A stretch of DNA of 64,000 bases from Pacificimonas aurantium (GCF_020092905.1 NZ_JAGSGB010000003.1:186001-250000); one strand, 5' to 3'. Counted from the stretch's first letter, positions 43,157-53,387 are shown. Notes: a model not told the origin generated them from the letters alone. Program-made: numbers and translations.

Positions 43157-44899
43157 TCAGTAGCCCGCCACCCGGTTCGAGGCCATGAGCTCGGTGACAT
43201 CCGAGCGGTCGCGTTTGCGGCATTCCGCGCGCATGGCTTCGACCCCTTTCTCAACATCCTCGTAGATATTGCATGGCCTGAGTTCGAGGCTGCGTTCGAA
43301 CGAGCGCTGCAACGGTCGTTTTAACACGGCAAAACCGACGTTCAGGTCCTTTTCCTCAAGGTTCGAGACGAGCCGCTCGAGCATTGCGAGGCCGCTCGCA
43401 TCGATGTCGTTCACACCCTTCATGTCGATGAGCAGGCAGCGGGCATCGGGATGTTTGGCGATCAGGCGCAGAAGCTCGTCCTCGCAGCGGCCGACATTGC
43501 CGAAGAAGAGCGACCGGTCGATGCGCAGAACGAGCACCGGCAGCGAATTCACTTCCACCTCGTCGCGGTCCACCGAACGGTAGTGATGCGCCTCTTCCTG
43601 ATAGCCGAGGCGGGTCACGCGGGGCAGGCTGGACGCCCAGAGAAAGCCAGCGATGCCCGCCAGCGCGCCGATGCCGAGACCCCATTGGATGCCAAGGAGC
43701 AGCGTCGCGCCGAAGGTGAGGACGATGATCGCCGCCTCCAAGCGCGAATGGCGGAAGACGCTGCGGATCTCGTCCCATTTCACCAGCCCCGCAACCGCGG
43801 ACATGACGAGCGCGGCCAGAGCCGCCTCGGGCAGCAGGCTGAGCGGCCCGGCGAGAGTGAGGAGAACGCCGAGCACGATGAGGGCAGCGAAGGCGGAGGA
43901 GAAGGAGGTCTTCGCGCCGCTTTCATTGGCAAGAGCGGAGCGGCTGAGGCTGACGCCCGGGACGAAGCCTCCGGTAAGGCCCGACGCCACGCTCGCCGCG
44001 CCGAGCGCGATGGACTCGCCGCTGGAGCTGAGCGCCTGCCGGTTGCGTCCGGCGAGCGACTTGGCCACCGCCGTTCCCGTCACGAAGATGACGATCGCGA
44101 TGATCGCACTGGCGGGCAGCAGCGAAATCCAGGGCTGCGGATCGAGAGGCGGCAGCGAAATGGGCGGAAGGCTGGAGGGCGGACGCTCGACCGTCGCCAC
44201 GTTGGGAACGAGCGCGGCGGCGACGGCGGCAAGCACCATGACGAGAAAGGGGACCGACTTTGCAAGCGCGGTGCGCCAGGGCGGGTGGACCCCCATGCGC
44301 CAGAGGACGATTTCGGCGAAGCGGTCCGCGAGCAGGAGAAGGGCGAGGGCGGCCGCGCCAATCGCAAGCGTCCAGCCGTCTATGCCGCCGGGGGCGGCGA
44401 GAAGCCCGTCGATCATGGATATGAGCGTTCCGCCGCGCTCCGCCTCGAGCCCGAGGAGCGCGCCGAGCTGGCTGACGCCGATGAGGATGGCGATCGCGGC
44501 CAGGAAGCCGAGCAGCACCGGCTCCGAAACGAAGTTCACGAGCCGCCCGAGACCGAGCGCCCCGAGGCAGAGGAGCATGATGCCCGTTTCGAGCGCGACG
44601 ATCTCCGCCGCCTGCATCAGCGGCAGGCCGGACCGCGCCGCGGCATCGCCGGCAAGGATGGACGCGAGCGCCACCGGTCCCACGGAAACATGGTTCGACG
44701 TGCCGAACAGCGCGTAGAGAAAGGCGGGGGCAATGGCGGTGTAGAGGCCGGTTTCCGGCGGAAAGCCGGCAAGCTGTGCGTAGGCCATGGCCTGCGGCAC
44801 CAGGAGAACGGCAAGGATCGCCCCCGCCACCACATCCGACACAAGGTCCTGACCGCGATAACCGGAAAGGCGCGAGAGGCCGGGAAACAGACGGTTCAT
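43157..44899 (-). CDS. SulP family anion transporter with STAS domain
   Basis: 580 residues. The N-terminal transport domain of about 12-14 helices carries the SulP pattern: GLSRLSGYRGQDLVSDVVAG, VPQAMAYAQLAGFPPETGLY and the SRSALANESGAKTSFSS region. The C-terminal cytoplasmic STAS domain (about residues 440-560) includes FGNVGRCEDELLRLI and CLLIDMKGVNDIDASGLAML. Members transport sulfate, bicarbonate or dicarboxylates. With a sulfotransferase gene 1.4 kb away, sulfate uptake is tempting but unproven. Confidence 0.95.
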   Translation of the reverse strand: MNRLFPGLSRLSGYRGQDLVSDVVAGAILAVLLVPQAMAYAQLAGFPPETGLYTAIAPAFLYALFGTSNHVSVGPVALASILAGDAAARSGLPLMQAAEIVALETGIMLLCLGALGLGRLVNFVSEPVLLGFLAAIAILIGVSQLGALLGLEAERGGTLISMIDGLLAAPGGIDGWTLAIGAAALALLLLADRFAEIVLWRMGVHPPWRTALAKSVPFLVMVLAAVAAALVPNVATVERPPSSLPPISLPPLDPQPWISLLPASAIIAIVIFVTGTAVAKSLAGRNRQALSSSGESIALGAASVASGLTGGFVPGVSLSRSALANESGAKTSFSSAFAALIVLGVLLTLAGPLSLLPEAALAALVMSAVAGLVKWDEIRSVFRHSRLEAAIIVLTFGATLLLGIQWGLGIGALAGIAGFLWASSLPRVTRLGYQEEAHHYRSVDRDEVEVNSLPVLVLRIDRSLFFGNVGRCEDELLRLIAKHPDARCLLIDMKGVNDIDASGLAMLERLVSNLEEKDLNVGFAVLKRPLQRSFERSLELRPCNIYEDVEKGVEAMRAECRKRDRSDVTELMASNRVAGY

Positions 44900-45072
44900 C
44901 TACATAGACCTGCGGGAGGGCGGCGAGTTGTCAACTACATGAACGCCCTGCATGCGGCGCGGTTCAGACTTGCGTAATTGCGGGGATGCTGAGAGGTCGG
45001 TGACGCGACCGGCGTCTGTCCATCCGAGGCCGGACCGCAAGTGACTTGGGGCCGCGCGGCAAGGAGTAGGGT

Positions 45073-45756
45073 ATGCGCTGGGGTTTGTGCGTCGGAATCG
45101 CCATGTTGGGCCTGGCGGCCTGCAGCCAGCCTGAGCCGCCCGCGCCGCCGCCACCTCCGCCGCCACCGCCGCCCGCTCCGGCACCGACGCTGGAGCCGCC
45201 CGATCCCTATTATTTCGCGATGGAGCTGCCGCCGAAGACCGCGGCGGGCGGGTACGAGACGCCGAACAGCGACATCGGCCCGCTGGAGCAGCTGTTCCAT
45301 TTCCGCTCCGCGCTCAACGTCGCCGCGCTGAGCTGCCGGCACCTGCCGGGGTACGACCTGGCGCCGCAATATAACGAGTTCATCAAGACCTTCGCCGAGC
45401 CGCTGCGCAACGCGAACAGCGCCATCGAGGCGAAGTTCCGCCGCGAGCATGGCGGCGACGGGCCGCGCGTGCGCGATACCCACATGACCTCGCTGTACAA
45501 TCACTTTGCGCGGCCGGGCACGCTCGGCACCTTCTGCCCGATGGCGCGGCGCAACCTGACCGAGGCGCTGGCTCTGAGCGCGGACGGCCTCGACGCCTAT
45601 GCGCTGGCGTCGCTGGCGCAGATGGAAGCCATCTTCCAGGAGCATTTCGCCGAGGTCGAGGCCTATCAGGAAAATTACCGGCAGCGCATGCAGGAGTTCG
45701 GCCTGACCGAGCCGCCCGAAACGACGGTAACGGGCCGGGTCGGCACCTCCTCCTGA
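45073..45756 (+). CDS. Putative lipoprotein with polyproline linker
   Basis: 227 residues. Signal ending in MLGLAAC (Cys17), then a long Pro-rich linker (about residues 20-43), then a helical domain with FHFRSALNVAALSCRHLPGYDLAPQYNEFIKTF and TLGTFCPMARRNLTEAL, carrying two cysteines that could pair. An uncharacterised sphingomonad-type envelope protein; no catalytic motif is evident. Confidence 0.75.
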   Translation: MRWGLCVGIAMLGLAACSQPEPPAPPPPPPPPPPAPAPTLEPPDPYYFAMELPPKTAAGGYETPNSDIGPLEQLFHFRSALNVAALSCRHLPGYDLAPQYNEFIKTFAEPLRNANSAIEAKFRREHGGDGPRVRDTHMTSLYNHFARPGTLGTFCPMARRNLTEALALSADGLDAYALASLAQMEAIFQEHFAEVEAYQENYRQRMQEFGLTEPPETTVTGRVGTSS

Positions 45757-45774
45757 TCGGCGGCTTGCCGGCCG

Positions 45775-46899
45775 CTAGGGCCGGACGATGAGCCCCGAGC
45801 TGCCCTCGACACGGCCCGCGGCAAGATCGCGGTAGGCCTCGGCCGCCGCGTCGAGCCCCTCGACGGTGCGGACCGAGATGTGCGGGCGTACCCAGTCGGC
45901 AAAGGCGCTCCAGCCGTCCTCCAGCTCCTTGGCATAGCCCGAGCGCCCGAAGGTGCGGATTTCGTCGTCGATGGCATCGGGGGCGAAGAACATCTTCGGT
46001 TCGGGCGGCGGCATCTCGGCGCCGAGGCGCATCTCGTCCCACTGCGTCGCGCCGACGGCGATCGAGCGGTTCAGGCGCGGGCCGAAGCGCTCGTGCACCT
46101 GCCGCCGAAGCTCCGTTCCACCGGCGAAGTCGATATAGACGGTCGGCCGGTCGCCGGCGATCTCCGCCAGCCCGTCATAGGTGCAGACGCTGTCGTAGAG
46201 CCCGGTCGCGCGCGTGAAATCGGCGTTGGCGGGTGAGGTGAGGCCGATCAGGTCGGGACGGTCCTCACCCTCCCCGCGCGCGCCGAAGGTCCAGGCGGCG
46301 GACTGCGCGGTCTTCGACGACGCGCTCGACAGGACGACCTGCTCCGCGCCGTAGTCGGCGGCCCGGTGCATGGCACGGGCAATCAGCCAGCCGGTGGTGA
46401 ACAGCGGCCGGAACAGCGCCTCGATCGCCTCGGCCTCTGCGGCGTCCTCGGCCCGGTCTGCCGCGCGCTCGCGGCGGCTATACTGGTTATAGGCGTCGGC
46501 GAGGCCCTGGCGATGCTCGGACGGGTCGAAGAAGCCGTTCGCGGTGACCTTGTCGGCCTCGACCAGCAGAAATTCGGCGAGCGGCCAGTAGCCGTAGAAG
46601 CGGTCGCCCGTCTCGATCCCGTCGACGTCCGAGGCGGTACACTCGGCAAAGCCCCAGACCGGAAGCGTGCCATAGCCCTCGGGCGCCGGGAAGAAGCGCC
46701 AATAGCCCATCGCCTCGCCCATGGCGGCATAGGTGACGTTGTTCGCGGTGAGCGCGGCGCTTTCGACGCGGAACAGGGCCCGTCCCTCGCCCGGGTCAGG
46801 CGCCTCGCCCGCAGCGTCCACCTTTGCCGAAGCGATATCGGCGCGGGACACGAGCAGACGCGAGCCGAAGACGGTGGCGGGCGGGGAGGAGGCGGACAT
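45775..46899 (-). CDS. DUF2855 family protein
   Basis: 374 residues from ATG 46899, with AGGAAGG 7 bases upstream. The body resembles a medium-chain dehydrogenase/reductase scaffold: ALTANNVTYAAMGEAMGYWRFFP and TLPVWGFAECTAS in the N-terminal part, then QVVLSSASSKTAQSAAW and TVYIDFAGGTELRRQVHERF in the Rossmann-like half. These are the DUF2855 blocks. Enzymatic activity is not known; NADPH binding is plausible from the fold. Confidence 0.85.
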   Translation of the reverse strand: MSASSPPATVFGSRLLVSRADIASAKVDAAGEAPDPGEGRALFRVESAALTANNVTYAAMGEAMGYWRFFPAPEGYGTLPVWGFAECTASDVDGIETGDRFYGYWPLAEFLLVEADKVTANGFFDPSEHRQGLADAYNQYSRRERAADRAEDAAEAEAIEALFRPLFTTGWLIARAMHRAADYGAEQVVLSSASSKTAQSAAWTFGARGEGEDRPDLIGLTSPANADFTRATGLYDSVCTYDGLAEIAGDRPTVYIDFAGGTELRRQVHERFGPRLNRSIAVGATQWDEMRLGAEMPPPEPKMFFAPDAIDDEIRTFGRSGYAKELEDGWSAFADWVRPHISVRTVEGLDAAAEAYRDLAAGRVEGSSGLIVRP

Positions 46900-46970
46900 G
46901 CAGAGACCTTCCTGGACAGGGGGAGGATGAGACGTTTGCCGCACCAACCGCCGAGGCGCCGCCAGGTTCA

Positions 46971-47005
46971 GATGCGTTCAGCGGCGCGTCCAGTGATGCG
47001 TTCAG
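46971..47005. repeat. Short tandem repeat upstream of the DUF2855 gene
   Basis: GATGCGTTCAG occurs at 46971-46981 and 46995-47005, with an intermediate degenerate copy between them, giving a 12-base periodicity. It lies 72-106 bases upstream of the DUF2855 start. It could be a binding site array or chance slippage. Confidence 0.35.
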
Positions 47006-47074
47006 TGTGCGGTCGGGGGCGAGGAGGGGGCGGCCCGGCGGCAAGCGCTGCGGACCTGTCCCCCGCCCGCGCGG

Positions 47075-48592
47075 CTATTGCTGCTTGCGAATGAAGGCGC
47101 GGATGTCGTCCGACAGCTTCGCCCGGTCCTCGTCGCGCACATACATCATGTGCCCGGCGTCGTAATAATGCCACTCGATCCGGTCCTGCGGGATGCCGGT
47201 ACGGTTGAGCGAATATTCGGCGCCGAAGAAGGGCGTCGCGAAATCGTACCAGCCCTGCGCCGCGAAGACGGCAAGGCCGCTATTTTCGCGCAGCGCGCGG
47301 CCGATATAGGGTGCCACGTTGAGATAGGCGTTTCGGCCCTGACCCTCGAGCGACCAGTTCCACTGCCGGCCCGGATCGCGGCCGATCGCCTGATATTCGC
47401 GGTCGGTTTCGAAGCCGAGCGTTTCGCGCGTCCAGCTGTTGATCGCGGCGGTGTAGCCCGCGTCGATGCCGTAGAAGCTGGGATCGTTGTCGGGATATTC
47501 GCCGGCATTGTCATAGTCGCTGCCGGTATAGCGTGAATCGAGGCGGCCGATGGTGAGGCGCCGGTCGCGCAGCAGCTCCTTGTAGAAGCGCGGCGCGGTC
47601 ACGCGCAGGTCGGCATAGTCGAGATATTCCTCGCTGAGGCCGGTGAGGCGTGACAGCTCCGCGCGCACGGCGGCGCGCTCGGCGGCGGGAAGGTCCTGTC
47701 CCTTCAGAAGCGCGGCCGCGAAGGGGCCGATGGCGAAGCGGCGCGCCTCCTCGGCGATCGCAGGCGCGGAGGGCGCCTCCACCTTGCCGTGATACCAGGC
47801 GGCGGTCGCCATGTTGGGCAGGGTGACGATATAGGCCATCTCGTTGCCCGGCGTGGGCTCGCGCGCGGCGAAGTCGAGAATGGTCGAGATGAGGATGAGG
47901 CCGTTGAGGCCGACATCGTTGAAGGTGGAGCCTTCAAGCTCGTTGACGACGGTCGCGGTGCGCGTGGTGCCGTAGCTCTCGCCGCCGAGGAATTTGGGGC
48001 TGTTCCAGCGGCCATTGTCGTTCAGCCAGCGGCGGATGACGGCGGCGACCGCCTCGGCATCCTCGGTCAGGCCGTAATATTTCTCCGGGTCGGTGCCCTC
48101 GGTCAGGTAGCTGAAGCCGGTGCCCGGCGGGTCGATGAAGACGAGGTCGGCGACGTCGAGCAGGCTGGCCGGGTTGTCGACCAGCGGATAGGGCGGCGCG
48201 CCGTCGTCGCGCGCGTCCGAGGGGATGGCGACGCGCTTCGGACCGAAGGCGCCCATCTGCAGCCACACCGAGCCCGACCCCGGACCGCCGTTGAACAGGA
48301 AAAAGACCGGGCGCGAGGCGTCGCGCGGCGTCTTCACATAGGAGGTGGTGACGATCACCGCCTCGGGCTTCCCGTCCTTCGCCTCGAGCACCGTCTCGCC
48401 GATGGTGGCGGTGTAGGTGATCCGCTCCCCGCCGAAGGTGCCGGTCATCGTCTTCGCCTTCACCTGCGGGTCGATCTCCCGCGGCGCGGCGGCATTGGCG
48501 TCGGACGCGGCGGGCGTGTCCTGCGCGGCGGCGGGCAGGGCGGGCGCAAGCGCACACAGCGCCCCGGCAAGAAGAAGGCGGCGAACGGTCAT
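47075..48592 (-). CDS. S10 family serine carboxypeptidase, exported
   Basis: 505 residues from ATG 48592. Signal peptide RLLLAGALCALAPALPAAAQ. Catalytic triad of S10 peptidases: serine in LGGESYGTTR, aspartate in GWYDFATP and histidine in YDAGHMMYV. FLFNGGPGSGSVWLQMGAFGP and DPPGTGFSYL complete the family signature. It would remove C-terminal residues from peptides in the periplasm. The frame extends 66 bases upstream, but the signal peptide starts at 48592. It follows the pentapeptide gene by 62 bases on the same strand. Confidence 0.94.
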   Translation of the reverse strand: MTVRRLLLAGALCALAPALPAAAQDTPAASDANAAAPREIDPQVKAKTMTGTFGGERITYTATIGETVLEAKDGKPEAVIVTTSYVKTPRDASRPVFFLFNGGPGSGSVWLQMGAFGPKRVAIPSDARDDGAPPYPLVDNPASLLDVADLVFIDPPGTGFSYLTEGTDPEKYYGLTEDAEAVAAVIRRWLNDNGRWNSPKFLGGESYGTTRTATVVNELEGSTFNDVGLNGLILISTILDFAAREPTPGNEMAYIVTLPNMATAAWYHGKVEAPSAPAIAEEARRFAIGPFAAALLKGQDLPAAERAAVRAELSRLTGLSEEYLDYADLRVTAPRFYKELLRDRRLTIGRLDSRYTGSDYDNAGEYPDNDPSFYGIDAGYTAAINSWTRETLGFETDREYQAIGRDPGRQWNWSLEGQGRNAYLNVAPYIGRALRENSGLAVFAAQGWYDFATPFFGAEYSLNRTGIPQDRIEWHYYDAGHMMYVRDEDRAKLSDDIRAFIRKQQ

Positions 48593-48654
48593 GCAGTGAA
48601 ACCCCCGGATATGTGCAAGTTCAGCCACGGCTATCCTGCACGCGCCGCGCGTCG

Positions 48655-50040
48655 TCAACCGATGGGGAGAGGGTGTCCGTCGGCATTGACCATGATCGCA
48701 CCCGCGTCAGTCCATTTCTGCCAGACAGCTATGCGCTGCCAATCGTCGAGCCGATCCCACCCCTTTCCGAGCGCGGTATTTGCGTCGAAATATGCGCCCT
48801 CGAGATGCGCCCTGCGGAGGTTCGCGCCCTCGAGATGCGCCCCGATGAGGTTCGCGCCCTCGAGATGCGCCCAGCCGAGGTCCGCGCCCTCGAGATGCGC
48901 CCAGGCGAGGTTCGCGCCCTCGAGATGCGCCCTGCGGAGGTTCGCGCCCTCGAGATGCGCCCCGCAGAGGTTCGCGACCTCGAGATGCGCCCAGCCGAGG
49001 TCCGCGCCCTCGAGATGAGCTTCATAGAGGTCCGCGCTCTTGAGATGCGCCCAGGCGAGGTTCGCGCCCTCGAGATGCGCCCAGCCGAGGTCCGCGCCCT
49101 CGAGATGCGCCCTGCGGAGGTTCGCGCCGATAAATGAGCACCGCGACAAGTCGCGCGACGCGAGTAACGCACCGCGCGGCAAAACGATGCGATCAAAGCA
49201 AGTCTGTGAAAGGCGCCGTGTCTTCGTAAATATGCGCGGCCACGCATCGTGAATAAGGGCGCGCTCCGCGTCCCCCACCCGGTCGTCGTTCAGATTGTGG
49301 AGGGCTTCCTGAACAGACGCCCGTAAGTCTTGCGCGGGCGTTCCGGACAGGCTGCCCTCGTTGCGGTGCCACGCCGCGATTTGGTCGGCGATATGCCGGG
49401 TTCCTATCCGCTCCGAACTTGCGATGAGATTTGCGCGCAAGAGCTCCCATGCCGGGCGTTGGAAACTGGCGCCATATTCGCCTGCGAGAAATCCACTGAG
49501 CTGATGGACGGCAGCGATCTGCATGGTTTCTCGGGCACGTTGCGGCAGCTTGTCATCGAGGGCACCCGCAGCACGCGCCTGAATTTCCTGAAACTCCTTG
49601 AGGTTCACATCCTTGCGCTGGTTTTCCAGCGTCCGGTTCACATGGATGTCGCGAAACCACCAGAGCATGAAGGCGGAGGGCAGGCCGACAAGAAGAAGGA
49701 GAAGCTGCGCCGCCTCCCGCCACTGAAGTGCCGGCGCGTCGGGACCAGTCAGGAGGCGGTCGAAGGCGCGGCCTACCCCTGCTACCTGCTCAGGCAGGAA
49801 AATCCACAGGACGAAAATCGTGAGGGCGGGAATGGCGGGGCCGAGCAGGGCGAGCGCCAGCGGGCGTTTGACGTGCTGTCGAACCTCGGTGCCCTTCGGC
49901 TCCTTGAGCCAGACGCGGAACCGGAGCCAGCGAATGCGGAGCCAGATTCGCAGGCGGAACAGGCGCGGATTGCGCCAACTGAACAAGCGGTCGACCCAAT
50001 AGGCGGGGGAGTGGTACCGCCGCGCTTTCTTCCAACTCAT
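48655..50040 (-). CDS. Membrane protein with C-terminal pentapeptide repeats
   Basis: About 461 residues from ATG 50040 (ATG 50064 also possible; neither has a strong ribosome binding site). A basic, tryptophan-rich N-terminus leads to two membrane helices (about 61-80 and 102-124), then a helical cytoplasmic region with QRKDVNLKEFQEIQARAAGALDD. From about residue 300 come eleven near-identical decapeptides of the form AHLEGANLxx, a right-handed quadrilateral beta helix, followed by a cap with WDRLDDWQRIAVWQKW. The architecture resembles bacterial membrane-anchored pentapeptide proteins of unknown role. Confidence 0.85.
   Translation of the reverse strand: MSWKKARRYHSPAYWVDRLFSWRNPRLFRLRIWLRIRWLRFRVWLKEPKGTEVRQHVKRPLALALLGPAIPALTIFVLWIFLPEQVAGVGRAFDRLLTGPDAPALQWREAAQLLLLLVGLPSAFMLWWFRDIHVNRTLENQRKDVNLKEFQEIQARAAGALDDKLPQRARETMQIAAVHQLSGFLAGEYGASFQRPAWELLRANLIASSERIGTRHIADQIAAWHRNEGSLSGTPAQDLRASVQEALHNLNDDRVGDAERALIHDAWPRIFTKTRRLSQTCFDRIVLPRGALLASRDLSRCSFIGANLRRAHLEGADLGWAHLEGANLAWAHLKSADLYEAHLEGADLGWAHLEVANLCGAHLEGANLRRAHLEGANLAWAHLEGADLGWAHLEGANLIGAHLEGANLRRAHLEGAYFDANTALGKGWDRLDDWQRIAVWQKWTDAGAIMVNADGHPLPIG
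48790..49130. repeat. Eleven 30-base tandem repeats encoding pentapeptides
   Basis: The core CTCGAGATGCGCCC recurs every 30 bases, eleven times, with variation concentrated in the two codons of the xx positions. Nucleotide identity between units is far higher than the protein fold requires, so the array has probably expanded recently by slippage or recombination and may vary in copy number. Confidence 0.85.
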
Positions 50041-50131
50041 GTCCGTCCCCGCCGAGCCCCACATCAACTAAAGCGGAGGGCCGGCCGAGTTTCAAGGCAC
50101 GGGCGCATGGCGGGGACATGTGCGCTAGAAG

Positions 50132-52339
50132 CTAGATTCCCATCTTGCGCTTGCGGGTCTTGCCGTAGCGATCCTTGCGCGTGCCGGGCTTGCCTTCGGT
50201 GGCGCGGCCGGTTGGCCGGGCAACCTGCAGGTCGGGGGCAAGGCCGAGATCGTCCGCTTCGAGCTGGCGGATTTCGTCGCGGATGCGCGCGGCGGCCTCG
50301 AATTCGAGATCGGCGGCGGCCGTCTTCATCTTCTCCTCCAGCTCCTTGATGTAAGCTTGGAGATTGTGACCGGCGCCCGGCGCCTCGTCCTTCTTCTCGC
50401 CGGGCAGACCCTTCGCCTTGCCCGAGCGGTCGCCGGACGGATCGGCCATGGCGATGATGTCGCCGATATTCTTGGCGATGGTGCGCGGCGTGATGCCATG
50501 TTCCTGATTATAGGCGATCTGCTTTTCGCGCCGCCGATCGGTTTCGCGCAGCGCTCGCTCGATCGAGCCGGTAATCGAGTCGGCATAGAGGATGACGCGC
50601 CCCTCCACATTGCGGGCGGCGCGGCCGATGGTCTGGATGAGCGAGGTTTCGGAGCGGAGGAAGCCCTCCTTGTCGGCGTCGAGGATCGCGACAAGCCCGG
50701 TTTCGGGAATGTCGAGCCCCTCCCTCAGCAGGTTGATGCCGACGAGCACGTCGTAGACGCCCAGACGGAGGTCGCGCACCAGCTCGATACGCTCGAGCGT
50801 TTCGACGTCGGAGTGCATGTAGCGGACCTTGATCCCCGCCTCGTGAAGGAATTCGGTCAGGTCCTCGGCCATGCGCTTGGTGAGGGTCGTCACCAGGGTG
50901 CGATAGCCCTTTTCGGTGGTGGCCTGGATTTCGCCGATCAGGTCGTCGACCTGGCTTTCCACGGGCCGGATTTCGACCGGCGGGTCGATGAGGCCGGTGG
51001 GGCGGATGACCTGCTCGGTAAAGACGCCGCCGGTCTGTTCCAGCTCCCACTTGCCGGGCGTCGCCGAGACGAAGGTCGTCTGCGGGCGCATGGCGTCCCA
51101 TTCCTCGAACTTCAGCGGGCGGTTGTCGATGCAGGACGGCAGCCGGAAGCCATATTCGGCGAGCGTCAGCTTGCGGCGATAGTCGCCGCGGCTCATGGCG
51201 CCGATCTGCGGCACGGTCTGGTGGCTCTCGTCGATGAAGAGAAGCGCGTTGTCGGGCAGATATTCGAACAGGGTGGGGGGCGGTTCGCCGGGCAGGCGCC
51301 CGGTGAGGAAGCGGCTGTAATTCTCGATGCCGGCGCAGGAGCCGGTGGCGGCGATCATTTCCAGGTCGAACTCGGTGCGCTGCTGCAGGCGCTGCGCCTC
51401 GAGCAGCTTGCCCTCCGCCTCGAACTCCTTCAGCCGCTCGGCAAGCTCGTGCTTGATGGCGGTGGATGCCTGTTTCAGCGTCGGGCCGGGGGTCACATAG
51501 TGCGAGTTTGCGTAGACCTTCACACTGTCGATCTTCGCGCCGGTTTCGCCCGTCAGCGGGTCGAACTCGGCGATCTCCTCGATCTCGTCGCCGAACAGGC
51601 TGATGCGCCAGGCCATGTCCTCGAGGTGCGAGGGATAGAGTTCGAGCGTGTCGCCGCGCACGCGGAAGGAGCCGCGCACGAAGTTGGTATCGTTGCGCTT
51701 GTACTGAAGAGCGACAAGCTTTCGCATCACCTCGCGCAGGTCGACGCTCTCGCCCTTCTTCAGCTTGAAAGTCATGGCCGAATAGGTCTCGACCGAGCCG
51801 ATGCCGTAGAGACAGGAGACCGAGGCGACGATGAGGACGTCGTCACGCTCGAGAAGCGCGCGCGTCGCGGAGTGGCGCATCCGGTCGATGGCCTCGTTGA
51901 TCGAGGATTCCTTCTCGATGTAGGTGTCCGAGCGCGGGACATAGGCTTCGGGCTGGTAATAGTCGTAATAGCTGACGAAATATTCGACCGCATTGTTCGG
52001 GAAGAACTGCTTGAACTCGCCGTAGAGCTGCGCGGCGAGAATCTTGTTATGCGCAAGGACGAGCGTGGGGCGCTGCACCTCCTGCACGATCTGCGCCATG
52101 GTGAAGGTCTTGCCCGAGCCGGTGACGCCGAGCAGCACCTGGCTGCGCTCGTCCTGGTCGCGAATGCCCTCCACCAGCTCGGCAATGGCGCGCGGCTGGT
52201 CGCCCGACGGTTCATAGTCCGATGCCAGTTCGAAGCGCTGGCCGCCCTCCGACTTCTCGGGGCGTTCCGGCCGGTGCGGCTGGAAGACCGGCATGTCCTC
52301 GGGGTCGTTGACGCTGGTTCTGATCGCGATATCGGCCAT
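50132..52339 (-). CDS. uvrB: Excinuclease ABC subunit B
   Basis: DNA damage recognition helicase of nucleotide excision repair, acting with UvrA and UvrC. 735 residues. Walker A GVTGSGKT at residues 71-78; damage-binding hairpin [20 protein letters not shown]; Walker [11 protein letters not shown]; helicase motif VI GRAARN; and the C-terminal UVR domain ([29 protein letters not shown] region). I looked for an alphaproteobacterial LexA box (GTTC-N7-GTTC) in the 86 bases upstream and saw none. Confidence 0.98.
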   Translation of the reverse strand: MADIAIRTSVNDPEDMPVFQPHRPERPEKSEGGQRFELASDYEPSGDQPRAIAELVEGIRDQDERSQVLLGVTGSGKTFTMAQIVQEVQRPTLVLAHNKILAAQLYGEFKQFFPNNAVEYFVSYYDYYQPEAYVPRSDTYIEKESSINEAIDRMRHSATRALLERDDVLIVASVSCLYGIGSVETYSAMTFKLKKGESVDLREVMRKLVALQYKRNDTNFVRGSFRVRGDTLELYPSHLEDMAWRISLFGDEIEEIAEFDPLTGETGAKIDSVKVYANSHYVTPGPTLKQASTAIKHELAERLKEFEAEGKLLEAQRLQQRTEFDLEMIAATGSCAGIENYSRFLTGRLPGEPPPTLFEYLPDNALLFIDESHQTVPQIGAMSRGDYRRKLTLAEYGFRLPSCIDNRPLKFEEWDAMRPQTTFVSATPGKWELEQTGGVFTEQVIRPTGLIDPPVEIRPVESQVDDLIGEIQATTEKGYRTLVTTLTKRMAEDLTEFLHEAGIKVRYMHSDVETLERIELVRDLRLGVYDVLVGINLLREGLDIPETGLVAILDADKEGFLRSETSLIQTIGRAARNVEGRVILYADSITGSIERALRETDRRREKQIAYNQEHGITPRTIAKNIGDIIAMADPSGDRSGKAKGLPGEKKDEAPGAGHNLQAYIKELEEKMKTAAADLEFEAAARIRDEIRQLEADDLGLAPDLQVARPTGRATEGKPGTRKDRYGKTRKRKMGI

Positions 52340-52425
52340 CTGGACAATATGGGGATGCGGCGCGAAGCTCGCCAGCGATTCGAGGCGATCCGCACCGGGC
52401 GCCGCACATCCTGGGGAGGAGTTTC

Positions 52426-52923
52426 ATGCGTTTCTCATTCACCGCGAGCGCGGGTGCCCTGGCATCCGCCGCGCTGATTTCCGCTGCCGCTGCGAGCGCC
52501 GCCGCGGCGATGCCGAAGCCGGGCCTGTGGGACGTCGAGGGCCGTACGACAGGCGTCGAACTTGGCGGGTCCTCAATGCCCGAGGCGATGACCAACATGA
52601 TCAAGCAGCGGATCATGAGCCGGCCGGCGCAGTCGCACCAGCAGTGCGTGACGGCGGAGGACCTGAAAAGCGCGCCCGAGAACCTGGTCAAGTCGAGCGA
52701 AAGCGCCTGCGACTATGAGCGGTTCTCGCTGGAGGGCGGGACGATGGACGCCGTCGCGGTCTGCAACTTCCCGCAAGGCGGCAGCGGCCGGATGGAGATG
52801 TCGGGCAGCTATACCGACGACAGCTATGAAACGACGTCGGTCGTGACGATGGACGCCGGGCCGATGGGCCGCATGACGATTACCGCGGAAGCGACGGGAA
52901 CGCGCGTCGGCGACTGCGACTAG
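52426..52923 (+). CDS. DUF3617 secreted protein
   Basis: 165 residues with a signal peptide (AGALASAALISAAAASAAAA) and the DUF3617 pattern: MPKPGLWDVEGRT, then QCVTAEDLKSAP, CDYERFSLEGGTMDAVAVCNF and a beta-rich end. Four cysteines could form disulfides. Typical periplasmic protein of sphingomonads and other proteobacteria, function unknown. It diverges from uvrB. Confidence 0.85.
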   Translation: MRFSFTASAGALASAALISAAAASAAAAMPKPGLWDVEGRTTGVELGGSSMPEAMTNMIKQRIMSRPAQSHQQCVTAEDLKSAPENLVKSSESACDYERFSLEGGTMDAVAVCNFPQGGSGRMEMSGSYTDDSYETTSVVTMDAGPMGRMTITAEATGTRVGDCD

Positions 52924-52972
52924 CGGCGGCGACCTGAAGCGCGCTGTTCGGGTAAGCTATTCTCGGGGAGCG

Positions 52973-53215
52973 CTATTCGGCGGCGACGCCGAAGGGGGCA
53001 TGAGGAGCGGGTGCGGGCATGTCGCGGCCCAGCGTCCAGTTGCGCTGCATCCGCACCTTCGGGTTGGGCGCACACCAGATCTCGCCCGTGTCGTCGATGG
53101 CGGTGACCCAGATCAGATTATGTTCGGGACCATAGTCGATGACGGCGAAGGCGAGGCCCTTGCCGCGACCCTCGACATCGAGCGGGACGGGCGGATGCAA
53201 CTGCGTGAAGCTCAT
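52973..53215 (-). CDS. Small conserved protein, unknown function
   Basis: 80 residues, soluble. FAVIDYGPEHNLIWVTAIDDTGEIWCAPNPKVRMQRNWTLGR is compact and beta-rich, resembling sphingomonad hypothetical proteins of this size. No signal peptide and no metal or nucleotide motif. The start ATG at 53215 has AGTGCCTGCCC upstream, which is a poor ribosome site. Confidence 0.6.
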   Translation of the reverse strand: MSFTQLHPPVPLDVEGRGKGLAFAVIDYGPEHNLIWVTAIDDTGEIWCAPNPKVRMQRNWTLGRDMPAPAPHAPFGVAAE

Positions 53216-53387
53216 GGGCAGGCACTTTCAGAGATGTTCGCTCTTCATCGCCTGAGACGCCGCGAAAGTTCCGAAAGTTCAGTCTTTTACATAGGATAAA
53301 GCGGGCGAGTTGACGCGCGGGATGGACTTGGCCCGGCGCGGGATTATTGTTCGCCCCTGTTCGCGTTTTCGAGGGGGACTTTCTGTC

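Noticed and set aside
43451-44977. 508-codon frame antisense to the SulP gene
   Set aside because: Composition is dominated by Arg, Glu and Gly as in a codon shadow; the SulP protein on the other strand is clear.
48790-49130. CRISPR-like array of regularly spaced repeats
   Set aside because: The 30-base units are in frame, encode a pentapeptide beta-helix, and there are no unique spacers or cas genes.
52340-52425. LexA (SOS) box in front of uvrB
   Set aside because: No GTTC-N7-GTTC pattern is present in the uvrB upstream region by eye.
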